Both the position numbers and the translations under genes were made by a program. The notes under the pieces were generated by a model that searched no databases, was not told the origin of the DNA, and saw only the letters and a list, made by a program, of their open reading frames with translations. A stretch of 64,000 bases of DNA, from assembly GCA_017311315.1 (NCBI GenBank), contig CM029634.1, forward strand, positions 25,833,339 through 25,897,338. The letters run 5' to 3'. The stretch comes from Dendrocalamus latiflorus (Eukaryota > Streptophyta > Magnoliopsida > Poales > Poaceae). Shown one piece after another: positions 33,023 to 43,500 of the stretch; within the stretch, counting starts at the first letter, position 1; each line of letters opens with the position of its first letter.

Positions 33023-33470
33023 CGTAGGCTTTTCAGAGGCCAGTGTATGTAGGCTTTTCAGAGGCCAGTCTATGTAGGCTTTTCAGAGGCCAGTGTATGT
33101 AGGCTTTTCAGAGGCCAGTGTATGTAGGCTTTTCAGATGCCAGTGTATGTAGGCTTTTCAGAGGCCAGTCTATGTAGGCTTTTCAGAGGCCAGTCTATGT
33201 AGGCTTTTCAGAGCCCAGTGTATGTAGGCTTTTCAGAGGCCAGTCTATGTAGGCTTTTTAGAGGCCAGTCTATGTAGGCTTTTAAGAGGCCAGTGTATGT
33301 AGGCTTTTCAGAGGCCAGTCTATGTAGCCTTTTTAGAGGCCAGTCTATGTAGGCTTTTCAGAGGCCAGTCTATGTAGGCTTTTCAGAGGCCAGTCTATGT
33401 AGGCTTTTCAGAGGCCAGTGTAGCAATAAATGTCTCTATGTAGGCTTTTCAGAGGCCAGTGTAGCATTAA
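33023..33470. repeat. 25-bp minisatellite between two divergent MULE genes
   Basis: About 17 copies of a 25-bp unit (TGTAGGCTTTTCAGAGGCCA plus GTGTA or GTCTA) lie head to tail, with scattered variants such as TTTTTAGAGG. The array fills most of the space between the start codons at 32845 and 33566 and must be part of their shared upstream region. Confidence 0.95.
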
Positions 33471-33565
33471 ATGTCCCTCCGTGTTGCTATAAGTAGCACG
33501 GTTGGGGTCCCATGACATTGTAAATCGAACAAAGAAGAACCATCTCTTTCGTGGTGAAACATACC

Positions 33566-34179
33566 ATGTCGGAAGCCGAGGGGCCAGTGGGATTTGGGTC
33601 ACCGAAGGACGACATTCCCTTAGAAAGGAGGGATATGTTCGGTCCACAGTACCGATTGATATCAAGTCGGCGTGCTCAACCAGCGTGGCCGAAATGCAGA
33701 CACAATGAGTACGCGGTCGTCCAGATCTTAGATTCCCCGAACGATGGCGGGCGACGTTTCTTCCGATGCTCACGCTACGGGGTACAAAATAGTAATATTA
33801 CATTCTTATATTGCTTATGGACCCGCGAAGTTTACCGTCCTTTTTTTTGCAGATTGCAAAATGCGACTTCTCCCGCTGGATCGACCCTCCTCATGAACGG
33901 TATGTTGATCGTTATGTGGGTACATTATGGGATCGAATATGGGACTTGGAGAACCGAATGGAGAGTCTGACTGAGGAGAACAACGACCTCCGCGAACAGA
34001 TGCAACGCGAGAGGGGCAACGAGGAGGTCGTGAATATAGGAAGCTCTTACGATCCCACATGTTGCTGCGCGAACCCGAGCTGCATATGTGCATGCCACTC
34101 CCACGACGGCCAGCCACGTCCGAGGCGGCCCCCTCAGCAATTCTCCATGTGGGTGCCACGAGGCTCGTTTGGCGTGTAG
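33566..34179 (+). CDS. GRF-type zinc-finger protein, carried by the MULE
   Basis: Two exons are inferred: 33566-33781 and 33853-34179, with a 71-base intron (GTACAA...TTGCAG), giving about 180 residues. Exon 1 holds the first half of a GRF-like finger (WPKCRHNEYAVVQIL, RRFFRCSRYG). Exon 2 opens with its last part (IAKCDFSRWID), then a coiled coil (ENRMESLTEENNDLREQMQR) and a cysteine cluster (CCCANPSCICACHSH). The intron position matches that of the divergent gene at 32239-32845, so the two are probably ancient paralogues. Function is unknown; its presence inside the TIRs makes it part of the element. Other frames in this interval are shadows. Confidence 0.65.
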
Positions 34180-34563
34180 GTAACGAGGGTTATGGTTGTG
34201 TCGTATTTTATTTCATGTAGTTGTTGATGTGTTGATGCTGTGGCGGTAGGACTGTTGTGTTTAGTAAAATTGTTGGGTGTAGTACTTTCCATAGATCCTG
34301 CAAGTGCAATGTATGTGTTGTTTCGTGTTGTAAGTGCGTGACTGGGCAAAGCTGGCATCTTTTGTCATCTCGCAATAAATTACTCTATGTAGGCACTTTA
34401 GAGCCTGTAGTTTCGTAATAAAAGTGGATTCGTAGCCACCAATAAATTGCAATACTTAAAAGGGAAACAGTACGTTCAACGAAATAAGTGCATTACAGAA
34501 AAGGGATGTAACATACAAGGTTTACAACTGGTACATGAATTTTAGCATGCATTACAACACCAA
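34180..34563. other. Intergenic interval inside the MULE
   Basis: Convergent 3' region between the plus-strand GRF gene and the minus-strand transposase. No additional gene was seen. Confidence 0.5.
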
Positions 34564-37269
34564 CTACTGATCCGGAAATGCATTGCATCGTCTAGTTGTG
34601 TGCCCCTCCTGACCGCATCGCCCACAACGTGCACCAGATGTTCCAGCTTGTGATACGTCCATGTCATTTCTAATACGTCGGCTCTGTCGCCGACCCTTCC
34701 CACCCTTCAGCATGTTAATATCCGGAACCCAGGTCCTCGCTGAAATGTCCAAAGTGGCGAAGTTTCCCACTGCCCTGAACCCCCGGAGCTCCCCACACCA
34801 AGCTTGCAGTATTCTCTCCTTGAAAAAGTACTCGGACATGAAGTTAGAAGGATCCATGCGCACGGTCCCGCATGCAGCGAGGACATGAGAGCATGGCCTG
34901 TGTAACAACTTAAGCTTGTTGCATGTGCAGCTAGGTTCGTTTGCATGATCTCCAAGGCATACATCGTGAGTAACAAGTGAACGAGATGTCCCAAATCCGG
35001 CTCTATCACGGAGTACCACCTCGAAACGATGCTCCCTGTTGCCCATGACATGCACTGTGTGCAATTGACCCTTTTGTGCCTTCGCCTCCATGTACGCAGT
35101 AATTTTTGACGAATACTGGGCTCCGGGATTGGCCGCATGAAGCGCGGCACTCGCGTGCCTCTCCCTGAAGTAGCGGATTGTGCTGTGAAGAACACCTTCC
35201 ACGATGGCGACAAGGGGCTGAGAACGGAGACCCCTGAGAACCCAATTGTACACCTCGGCAAGGTTAGTTGTCATTATTCCGTACCTTGCGCCATCCGTGT
35301 CGTGCAACAGCGACCACTTCTCCAATTGTTCCCCCTCGATCCACTGCGAGAAGCACTTGATGTTTCGCGCGCTCCTCCTTCTTGAACCACTTGGGTTAGA
35401 CTCATCGATTGCTGGCAAGCATTGCGGTTGTGCCTCCCCAGGAGTGACCGGCCCCTTGCTCCTCTCGTCGACGTTCTTCCTGGTGTGCTCATCCAACAAC
35501 CCCCATAAAGCATCAAATTTTCTCTGCTGGTTCTGCCTAGCCAGCCTCTTGAATAGCTTCATCAAAGATTGTTTCGGGAATTGCTTGAAAAAGTTTGCCC
35601 CTAAGTGACGACTGCACCACCGGTTTCTCATGTCCGGCCAAAAAGAGGTCTCCTCAGGGTCTTCCTGAAGTTTTCGTATCGCCTTTATAATACCGGCGTG
35701 GCGATCATGGATTATGCACACACCAGGTCGGGTGCCTACAACTCCACCCCTCACATGTCTCAGAAACCACAGCCAGCTCTCATAATTCTCACTCTCCACA
35801 AATGCAATGGCCAGCGGCAATATTTGATTGTTACCGTCAACGCCTATGGCCGTCAGGAGCTGCCCTTTGTATTTGCCTGTCAAGAAGGTCCCATCTATTG
35901 AGATAACTGGCAGCATGTGTCTGAATGCTTCAATGCTAGCACCAAATGCAAAGAATGCTCTCTGCAACACTGCAAATCCCGGTGGACTTATGGACGGCTT
36001 GTCGTGCACCGCGATGTACGTGCCGGGGTTCCTTTGCTGCAACACCTTAAGCATACGAGGAAGGTTGTCGTACGCCGCTTCGAAAGTGCCAAAACGTTTT
36101 TCCAACGCCTTTTGCTTCGCACGCCACGCCTTCGCGTAGCTAATCTTATACTTGAATTTATTCTCAATAGCTAGCATAATATGTGTGGCCGCAACATCTT
36201 TCTTCTCCACTATCTCCCCATACATCAAATTGGCGATAAATCCGGACGTCAGGTTACGATGCCTCGCCAAGACTGTGTTTACAATGCAGGAGTGCGGCTC
36301 CACCTTGGACACAATCCAATGAGTCTCATACTTGGGTCTACGTGCGTGCACCCTAAAAGGACAACCAGTCTGCTCGCACTTCACAGTGTACTGCTCCTGG
36401 CTTGATTTGACGACGCGAAATGTCCGTTGCATTGAAAGGGCCCAAAGTTTGATGGCATCCTGCAGCGCTTCCTTGTCAGCAAACATAGCATGCACCCGAA
36501 CCTCTGTTTGATGATACTCCCATGGCGATTCATGCTCATCATGTGCGGAAACACCCTCCGCATTATACTGGTTCCATTCTTCGGGGATAGGAACTTCTTC
36601 ATCATCGGAACTGTCCTCCTCGTCGTCCTCTACAGCTTGCTCTTCATCCCATGCCCTCTGGTCATCAGATTCCATCTGCTGCACGATATACTCATTATGC
36701 TCTCCTTCATCAGCTTGCCCAGTTCCCTCTCTATAGCTTGACAGCTGTAACTCTCCTCCATGTACCGCATCGGCTTGCCCAGTTCCCTCTGTATAGCTTG
36801 ACGGCCTTAACTCTCCTCCGTGTACCGCATCGCCTTCATCACGAGCAACTTCATCAGCTCCACCGACGTGCGGCCCGCCCGAGGTGCTAGCACCCCCCGA
36901 AGCATAGGCGGACGCACGAGCTTGCGCAGCTGCTTGTAGTGAGCACGGTTGCACAAGCAGGACACACTCGTATCCACGGCGCCGGCACCCTTGCACAAAG
37001 CCCTTCCACGAACCAGAGCGCACCAATGTCTTCAACTCCCATCTGATGTCAGTGGAAGACCGGCTCCAAAGCCCTTGCACAACGACGCTGCACACCTCGG
37101 GGTCCAATGAAAAACTCTGGGTCAGCCAATGCTGCACATCTGTCATTTGAGCATTCTCGTCATCCGAAAGTACGAGAGTGACTTGCGGAAAATCGCTCAA
37201 ATCCACACCAGTCGGACCATCACGAATGATTCCAACACCATAATACACTCTCAATGTAGTACTGGCCAT
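34564..37269 (-). CDS. Mutator-like (MULE) transposase, intact 901 residues
   Basis: An uninterrupted ORF on the minus strand encodes a transposase that would cut and join the element's ends in the nucleus. The N-terminal 110 residues form a small globular region, followed by an acidic low-complexity stretch with two copies of a 20-residue repeat (residues about 148-187). A MuDR-type domain with CEQTGCPFRVHARR lies near residues 298-311. The MULE catalytic core follows, with Asp at about 459 (ISIDGTFLTGKYKGQL) and about 522 (CIIHDRHAGI). The C-terminus has a SWIM zinc finger (CTCNKLKLLHRPCSHVLAAC) and ends in a CCHC knuckle (CGRCGQEGHTTRRC). Full length with no stop, inside well-preserved TIRs, it may be functional. 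Confidence 0.93.
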   Translation of the reverse strand: MASTTLRVYYGVGIIRDGPTGVDLSDFPQVTLVLSDDENAQMTDVQHWLTQSFSLDPEVCSVVVQGLWSRSSTDIRWELKTLVRSGSWKGFVQGCRRRGYECVLLVQPCSLQAAAQARASAYASGGASTSGGPHVGGADEVARDEGDAVHGGELRPSSYTEGTGQADAVHGGELQLSSYREGTGQADEGEHNEYIVQQMESDDQRAWDEEQAVEDDEEDSSDDEEVPIPEEWNQYNAEGVSAHDEHESPWEYHQTEVRVHAMFADKEALQDAIKLWALSMQRTFRVVKSSQEQYTVKCEQTGCPFRVHARRPKYETHWIVSKVEPHSCIVNTVLARHRNLTSGFIANLMYGEIVEKKDVAATHIMLAIENKFKYKISYAKAWRAKQKALEKRFGTFEAAYDNLPRMLKVLQQRNPGTYIAVHDKPSISPPGFAVLQRAFFAFGASIEAFRHMLPVISIDGTFLTGKYKGQLLTAIGVDGNNQILPLAIAFVESENYESWLWFLRHVRGGVVGTRPGVCIIHDRHAGIIKAIRKLQEDPEETSFWPDMRNRWCSRHLGANFFKQFPKQSLMKLFKRLARQNQQRKFDALWGLLDEHTRKNVDERSKGPVTPGEAQPQCLPAIDESNPSGSRRRSARNIKCFSQWIEGEQLEKWSLLHDTDGARYGIMTTNLAEVYNWVLRGLRSQPLVAIVEGVLHSTIRYFRERHASAALHAANPGAQYSSKITAYMEAKAQKGQLHTVHVMGNREHRFEVVLRDRAGFGTSRSLVTHDVCLGDHANEPSCTCNKLKLLHRPCSHVLAACGTVRMDPSNFMSEYFFKERILQAWCGELRGFRAVGNFATLDISARTWVPDINMLKGGKGRRQSRRIRNDMDVSQAGTSGARCGRCGQEGHTTRRCNAFPDQ

Positions 37270-37394
37270 TAATGATGTATGCCTACATGTATGATTGAAA
37301 TTTACGACATGTCAAATAACATGGGAGTTGAAGACTGTAAATACAACATAATTAAAAAAAATACCTGGATCCAAATCGATTGAATAGCTTCGAC

Positions 37395-37515
37395 TTCTCT
37401 TCTCTCCTCACCTCCTTTTCTTCCCCTCCTCCCTCTCTTCTCCTCTTCTTTTCTTCCTCTTCCTCCTCTCTTCTCCTCTTCTTTTCTTCCTCTTCCTCCT
37501 CTCTTCTCTCTGGGC
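37395..37515. repeat. CTT/CTC-rich tract upstream of the transposase
   Basis: A pyrimidine-rich low-complexity tract of TCTTCCTCTTCC units in the 5' region of the transposase gene. Confidence 0.8.
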
Positions 37516-37564
37516 AGAATGAATGAGTAGAATGGCAGAACGAGGGGAATGTGCTCGGGGTTAG

Positions 37565-37804
37565 TGGGCGGCATAATTGCAGTCGCCCTACGGTTGGGCG
37601 ACTGCAATCAAAGTCGCTCAACCGTACAGCGATTGCAGTAGTCGCCCAACGGTACACAGATTCCCTAAATGTCGCCTCCCGGTTGGGCGAAAGGTAGCAG
37701 TCGCCCAATGGGGTGGCGACTGGAGATTATTTTTGTAAAAAATTTTGTCGTGGGTATATTTATGTATTTTCGAATAAAAAACGGATTATCCGTACAAAAA
37801 ATTC
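37565..37804. repeat. Right TIR of the MULE
   Basis: Inverted copy of 31522-31762 with a handful of substitutions. A purine/pyrimidine-biased block (TCTTCTCCTCTTC repeats, 37390-37515) lies just inside it, upstream of the transposase start. Confidence 0.9.
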
Positions 37805-38094
37805 CATCTCCGTGTCCGTCTAAGTCCGTTGTAAGATGCGGCGCTGGAGATGCAAACTATGAGCTTGTACGCGTTTTTGTATTTATTTGGATTGCATTAT
37901 ATGCCCGTACGGTCTTAATTAGGAGTAGTATACCTATCCTTGTTTCTTTTTCAACGCATGAAACATAGTTTTCGCTGTGGGGTTTAATCTTTTGTATGCA
38001 TGTTTTGCTAGTGTACTATGTACCCGTTGTCGTTATGATCAGTACAAAAACTACACCAAGTATTGTAGCTTCGAGTACTCCATGATCGTAACAC

Positions 38095-38240
38095 CGTGGT
38101 CGTTAGTCGTAGTCAACAATCGACGGTCATGGTTAATAGTCGACAGTCGATGGTCGATAGTCGATGATCATGATCAATAGTCGATGGTCGTAATCGATAG
38201 TCAATAGTCGTAGTCGAAAGTCGATGGTCGGTAGTCGTCA
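38095..38240. repeat. Degenerate AGTCGATGGTCG repeat
   Basis: Variants of AGTCGATGGTCG / AGTCGATAGTCG recur about a dozen times at 8-14 base spacing. Confidence 0.8.
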
Positions 38241-38249
38241 GTGCATACT

Positions 38250-38365
38250 CAGAGAAGTGTTGTGGATGTCATACTCGGCGGAGTACTGTGGACGTCATAC
38301 TCGGCGGAGTACTGTGGACGTCATATTCGGAGGAGTACAGTGGACACCATACTCGTAAGAGTACT
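38250..38365. repeat. 26-bp tandem repeat, about four copies
   Basis: GTCATACTCGGCGGAGTACT plus GTGGAC repeats head to tail, with the last copies diverging. Confidence 0.85.
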
Positions 38366-38514
38366 AAAGTACCCGGAGAACTCGAAGCCTATGTGTGGTC
38401 GTTTAGCCACTCGGCCGCATTAAGTTTCAAGAAATTCATTCCAAGATTAGCCTCATTGATATTGAATAAACGCAGCAAGAATTAGAGGGTGTTTGTTAGA
38501 TAAGTTTTATGCAT

Positions 38515-38735
38515 AGTCATATGCGTGGTCGTGTGCGTGGTCGTGGGCTTAGTCGTGTGCGTGGTCGTAGACGTGATCGTGGGTGTGGTCATAGGTGTAG
38601 TCGTGCGTGTAGTCATAGGTGTGGTTGTGCGCGTGGTCATAGGCACAGTCGTGTGCATGATCATAGGCGTGGTCGTATGCATGGTTGTAAACATAGTCGT
38701 GTGCGTGGGACCATAGTCGTGTCACGTGTGTGTGG
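38515..38735. repeat. Degenerate 12-bp GTGTGCGTGGTC repeat
   Basis: GTGCGTGGTCGT-like units recur through the interval. Open frames through it on both strands (Val/Gly/Arg- or Thr/Met-rich) are products of the repeat. Confidence 0.85.
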
Positions 38736-38853
38736 TTGTAGGGGTGTCAACTCGACACGTGCGTTGTTCGCGCTGGAGCAGGTTATAGTGACGTCATATA
38801 TGAGCAGTTCGTTCATGGTGGCACAAGTCTAGGATATCATACAAGCCATATTC

Positions 38854-38864
38854 TATATATAGAG
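38854..38864 (+). promoter_or_regulatory. Candidate TATA box
   Basis: CTATATATAGA lies about 400 bases before the ATG at 39263, upstream of a GC-rich leader. It could serve the small Ser/Pro-rich ORF, but the distance is long and no expression evidence is available. Confidence 0.3.
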
Positions 38865-39262
38865 TCTTTTAAATTCAGCAATTCAACTTAGAATACGCTG
38901 TCACCTTATAGCACAAAATTTATTATTCATTGTGTTCGAGTGCGCTCGTAACTCGGTTTTTTTTTTCTAACAATCGCGGCCCACGCTCGAATTAATCCGC
39001 TCAGAATTAAATTTGAAAGTCTCCAAGCGAACCCGCCGCGCCGCGTCAGTCGTCGCCGCCATTACCCATCCTCCGAGACCGCAACCAGTTCGGCATGCCT
39101 ATAACTCCTCACCGACCCCTCGCATTCTCCACTCTTTGATTTCTCGATCTCCACGCACACGCGCGCGACTCCACGAGCGAGCGAGCGCCGGCCACTTCTT
39201 CTCCTGCGTCCTCGCCGTCGCACGCACCGGTAACGCCTCCCTCGCTGCCCTGCTGCCCTCTG

Positions 39263-39947
39263 ATGGATCCTTACTTTGGCGTCGGCTTCGACCGCGAGAG
39301 CTCAATGTCGTCGCCGGATTACTCGCCCCTGATGACGCCGCCGTGGCGCGAGCCGTCCCCTGAGTACACGCCATCTACTCCCTCGAGGCGCGCGGCGTCC
39401 CCGGAGTACACGGCATCGATCCCTCTGCGGCGACCGACATCTCCAGACTACACGCCCAACACGCCGCCTCCGTCGCCGATGGTGTCCGACTCTGAGCAGG
39501 GTTTTCATTATCAATTTTAAATTTTTGCCGGAAGATGCCGGTACGGCCATTTTTGCTGATAATAGTATACTTTTAGAAGATTTTGACCAAAAATTTTAAA
39601 ATAAAATTCAAAATTTAAAAATATCTATTGATAATCGGTGATTATCGATCGATTATCGGTTGAATTTAGGTTAAATTTAAATTTACCTAAATTAGTTGCA
39701 AATTGGTTTTAATTCAAATTTGGTAAGATTATTTGATGGATACCTATTTTTATCGGTGGGTACCGATGATCGATGATTATCCACACCGGAGGACCAGCAT
39801 CAGGACGTGTTCTTCGCGCGGGAGCCGGATCTTCCCCAGCCATCAACGTGCAGTCGTGCACGGATTTTAGTCCAGAGGCATCTTGTAATAGGAGATCTTG
39901 GATTCCTCATGTATGCCTTAGGCATTCTTTGGCAAATCTTTGTTATG
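39263..39947 (+). pseudogene. Ser/Pro/Tyr-rich host ORF, interrupted
   Basis: The ATG at 39263 opens a frame with a repeated SP(E/D)YTP(S/N)TP motif (SSPDYSPL, PSPEYTPSTP, ASPEYTASIP, TSPDYTPNTP) and then MVSDSEQ. At about 39501 an AT-rich 290-base block begins (possible intron or insertion). After it, a coding-like stretch resumes (QHQDVFFAREPDLPQPSTC, from about 39797). The sequence is then cut at 39951 by the Copia element whose target duplication is GTGGC; the flank resumes at 46731. I do not recognise the family. It could be the 5' exon of a real gene inactivated by the insertion. Confidence 0.35.
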
Positions 39948-39951
39948 TGGC

Positions 39952-40410
39952 TATTAGAACTAGGTTCTTTAGGGTCCCTAGATTAGATCTAGCGGGCTAT
40001 CCTTTCTCTAGGGTTCTTGAGGTAATCCGAGAGGGAGAGAGAGAGGTACCAACCTTCCGGTGTAGAGGATGAAGATCCGGCCATCGTGGTTCGTCGGTGA
40101 AGCTCTGCGCACGGGCAGCGACGGTCGGGGAAGAGGAGCGGCGGTGGCGTCTCGCGGTGGCGACGATCTCCCTGGCCGGTGGTGACTTCCCGTCGCTGGA
40201 GCGCCCCCTCAACAGATCGGGTTTAGGGTTTGTCGGTGGGGTGACGGCGGCGCGGTCAACCTCGTGATGCGTGCCGCCCGGCCCCCACCTCTGTATTTAT
40301 AGCGCTGGCGACAGGGGCCCACCAGCCAAACGGGCTGGGCGCCCCCGATCAGGGCGCGGTCAAGGGGTGGGCTTTGGCCGTTGGGCCAAAGCCCTGAGAT
40401 CACTCTAACA
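39952..40410 (-). mobile_element. 3' LTR of the young Copia
   Basis: 459 bp, preceded on the minus strand by the polypurine tract GATCAAGGGGGAGAA (40411-40425). It includes a TATA-like TATTTATAGCG near 40294-40304. Confidence 0.95.
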
Positions 40411-40425
40411 TTCTCCCCCTTGATC
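40411..40425 (-). other. Polypurine tract
   Basis: GATCAAGGGGGAGAA on the minus strand directly abuts the 3' LTR, the site of plus-strand DNA priming. Confidence 0.85.
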
Positions 40426-40597
40426 TCAATCTATACTTTATCTTTAATTACTTTTGACTTTACACATTCCATCACAGATTAGTGCATAGAACATGTCTCA
40501 TCGTCACGGTCAATCGCCGATAGATTCGACAGTTACAATACACCTCTCTGTTCTGAAATAGTTACTTTAATCTTTGGGCCATCTTTTAGTCCAGGAA

Positions 40598-43500
40598 TCA
40601 TAGGCTTTCCCTTAAACCCATGCCGGCTACATGTTCTCTGAACACATTGGGTGGTAAGCCTTTAGTAAGCGGATCCGCTAACATCTTTGCGGTACTTATG
40701 TGCTCAAGACTTATAATTTGATCCCGAACTTTATCTTTCACAACATAGTACTTTATGTCAATGTGTTTGGCAGCACCACTTGACTTATTGTTGTGGGCAT
40801 ACGTTACTGCGGGTTCATTATCGCGGTACAACTTAAGTGGTCTATTGATGTCGTCAACCACTTTTAAACCGGGTATGAACTTCTTTAGCCAGTTCACCTG
40901 CCCCGTAGCCTCATAACATGCTACAAACTCGGCATACATTGTGGACGATGTAGTGACGGTTTGTTTTGAGCTTTTCCACGATATAGCTCCTTTAGTGAGA
41001 GTGAATACATATCCGGATGTAGACTTTCTATCATCTCCCGCAAAATCAGAATCTGTATACCCCACTATATGGAGTGAATCTGATCTTCTGTATGTCATCA
41101 TGAGGCCTTTTGTTCCTTGCAAATAACGCAAGACTTTCTTTATCAATTTCCAATGTTCTATTCCAGGATTGCTCTGGAATCTGCCAAGTAACCCGGTAAC
41201 AAATGCTAAGTCAGGGCGTGTGCACACTTGAGCATACTGTAAGCTTCCGACAGCTGAAGCATATGGAACCGCTTTCATTTGATCGATCTCATACTGGTTC
41301 CTGGGGCATTGAAAATCCCCATATCTATCGCCCTTGACTATAGGTGCAGGTGATGGACTACATTTATGCATACCAAATTTCTTTAAGACTTTCTCTATGT
41401 ATGCCTTTTGTGACAGTCCCAATACCCCTTTGTTTCTATCTCGGTGAATTTCGATCCCTAGAACGAATGAAGCTTCACCAAGATCTTTCATATCGAAGTT
41501 TGAGGACAAAAACTTCTTTGTTTCCAGTAGCAGACTAACATCACTACTAGCTAGTAGGATATCATCCACATACAGAATTAGGAAGATAAACTTCCCATCT
41601 TTAAACTTTGCATAAACACAGTTGTCCTCAACATTCTCTTTAAACCCAAATTTTCTTATTGTACTGTCAAACTTCAAGTACCACTGTCTTGAAGCTTGCT
41701 TTAACCCATATATTGATTTCTTTAGGCGGCATCCCATTCTTTCGTTTCCTTCCACGACAAAACCTTTCGGTTGTGCCATGTAAACATTTTCCTCCAAATC
41801 CCCATTAAGAAATGCCGTCTTTACATCCATCTGATGTAACTCTAAATCATAATGTGCTACTAATGCCATTATGATTCTGAAGGAATCTTTACATGAGACT
41901 GGAGAAAATGTCTCATTGTAATCAATCCCTTCTCTTTGCGTAAAGCCTTTTGCCACAAGTCGCGCTTTATATCTTTCTACATTCCCTTGGGAGTCATGTT
42001 TAGTCTTGTAGACCCATTTACAGCCTACTGTTTTGGCTCCTTTAGGAATAATTTCCAAGTCCCAGACTTTATTAGTCTTCATGGACCTCATCTCCTCTTC
42101 CATGGCCTCAAGCCATTTTGAGGAATTGTCGTTTCTCATGGCTTCTTCAAATGAGGTGGGATCATCCTCCATTTGAAATTCCTCTATATGATAAATCTGA
42201 TAATCATCAGAAATAGCTGATCTTCTTACTCTTTGAGACCTCCTCGGGGCCTCCTCATTCGGTACATCTACTGTTTGAGGCTGCTGTTGCTCCCCCTCAT
42301 CTGTGGCAATTGGTTCTATATGATCCTGAAGAACAGGTTCTTCATTCTCATTCATTGTTGCCACGGGAGGAACAATAACAGGTGCTGGCACCACAGTGTC
42401 TTGCACCGTCGGTGCAGCGACAGCAGGTAGTGTGAAGAATGGCTCTTGAATCATCGGAGTGGGCGCATACACCCGCTTCTCTTCAAGGTCAATCTCTCGA
42501 GCTACCATGCTCCCCCTCATCATTTCATCCTCTAAGAAGACAGCATGTCTCGTTTCTACAAACTTTGTGTATCTGTCTGGACAGTAGAAACGATAACCTT
42601 TTGACTTTTCAGGGTAGCCAATGAAATGGCAACTTACTGTTTTGGGATCAAGTTTCCCAATGTTTGGGTTAAATACTTTAGCCTCAGCAGGACTCCCCCA
42701 CACACGTAAGTGGTTTAGTGAGGGAACTCTTCCTGTCCACAACTCGTACGGTGTTTTGGGCACCGACTTACTAGGCACTCTGTTGAGAATATGAATGGCG
42801 GTTTTCAACGCCTCCATCCATAAACTCAATGGGAGTGTGGAGTAGCTCATCATACTTCGCACCATATCCATCAGGGTACGGTTGCGTCTTTCAGCTACTC
42901 CATTTTGCTGAGGTTCGCCCGGCATAGAATACTGGGCCACTATTCCATTTTCCTGTAAAAACCTCGCAAAAGGTCCAGGAACTTGTCCATATGGGGTATG
43001 TCGACCGTAGTACTCCCCCCCACGATCTGATCGGACTATCTTAATCTTTAAATCGTGTTGGTTTTCAATTTCAGCCTTAAATATCTTGAATTTATCCAAG
43101 ACTTCATTTCTTTCTTTAATTGGATAAATATATCCATAACGGGAGTAATCATCTGTGAATGTTATGAACGAGTCATATCCATCCACACTTTTCACAGGAA
43201 AAGGACCACAAATATCTGTGTGAATAATTTGTAGAACTCATGTGCTTCTTTTAGCGTCTTTCTTTATTTTCTTTACATATTTTCCTTTAATGCATTCTCT
43301 GCATTGTTCTAAGTCTGAGAACTCTAATGGAGGAAGAATATCATTCTTTACTAGTCTTTCTATTCTCCCCCTCGAAATATGGCCTAAACGACAGTGCCAT
43401 AATTTCGACGACTCATCTAGAGTTCTCTTTCGTTTTCTGTTTACATTCGTAGACGAGGATTCAATCACTTTCTCGCACGCAACGTTCTCATTATCGCATA

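Larger units (their letters stand above)
31522..37804. mobile_element. Complete Mutator-like element with long TIRs (6283 bp)
   Basis: The left end (GAATTTTTTGTACGGATAAT) reappears inverted at the right end, and similarity extends about 240 bases inward on both sides (31522 to about 31762, and about 37565 to 37804) at roughly 96% by eye. Both ends are flanked by CATCTCCGTG (31512-31521 and 37805-37814), a 10-bp duplication within the range seen for MULEs. Inside are an intact transposase gene and two GRF zinc-finger genes. Intact ORFs and similar TIRs suggest recent mobility. Confidence 0.93.

Noticed and set aside
33023..33470. CRISPR-like regular 25-bp repeats
   Set aside because: Units are directly contiguous with no spacers, inside a plant MULE.
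38482..38832. Val/Gly-rich or Thr/Met-rich ORFs over 60-107 codons
   Set aside because: Frames through the degenerate 12-bp repeat; no protein-like features.
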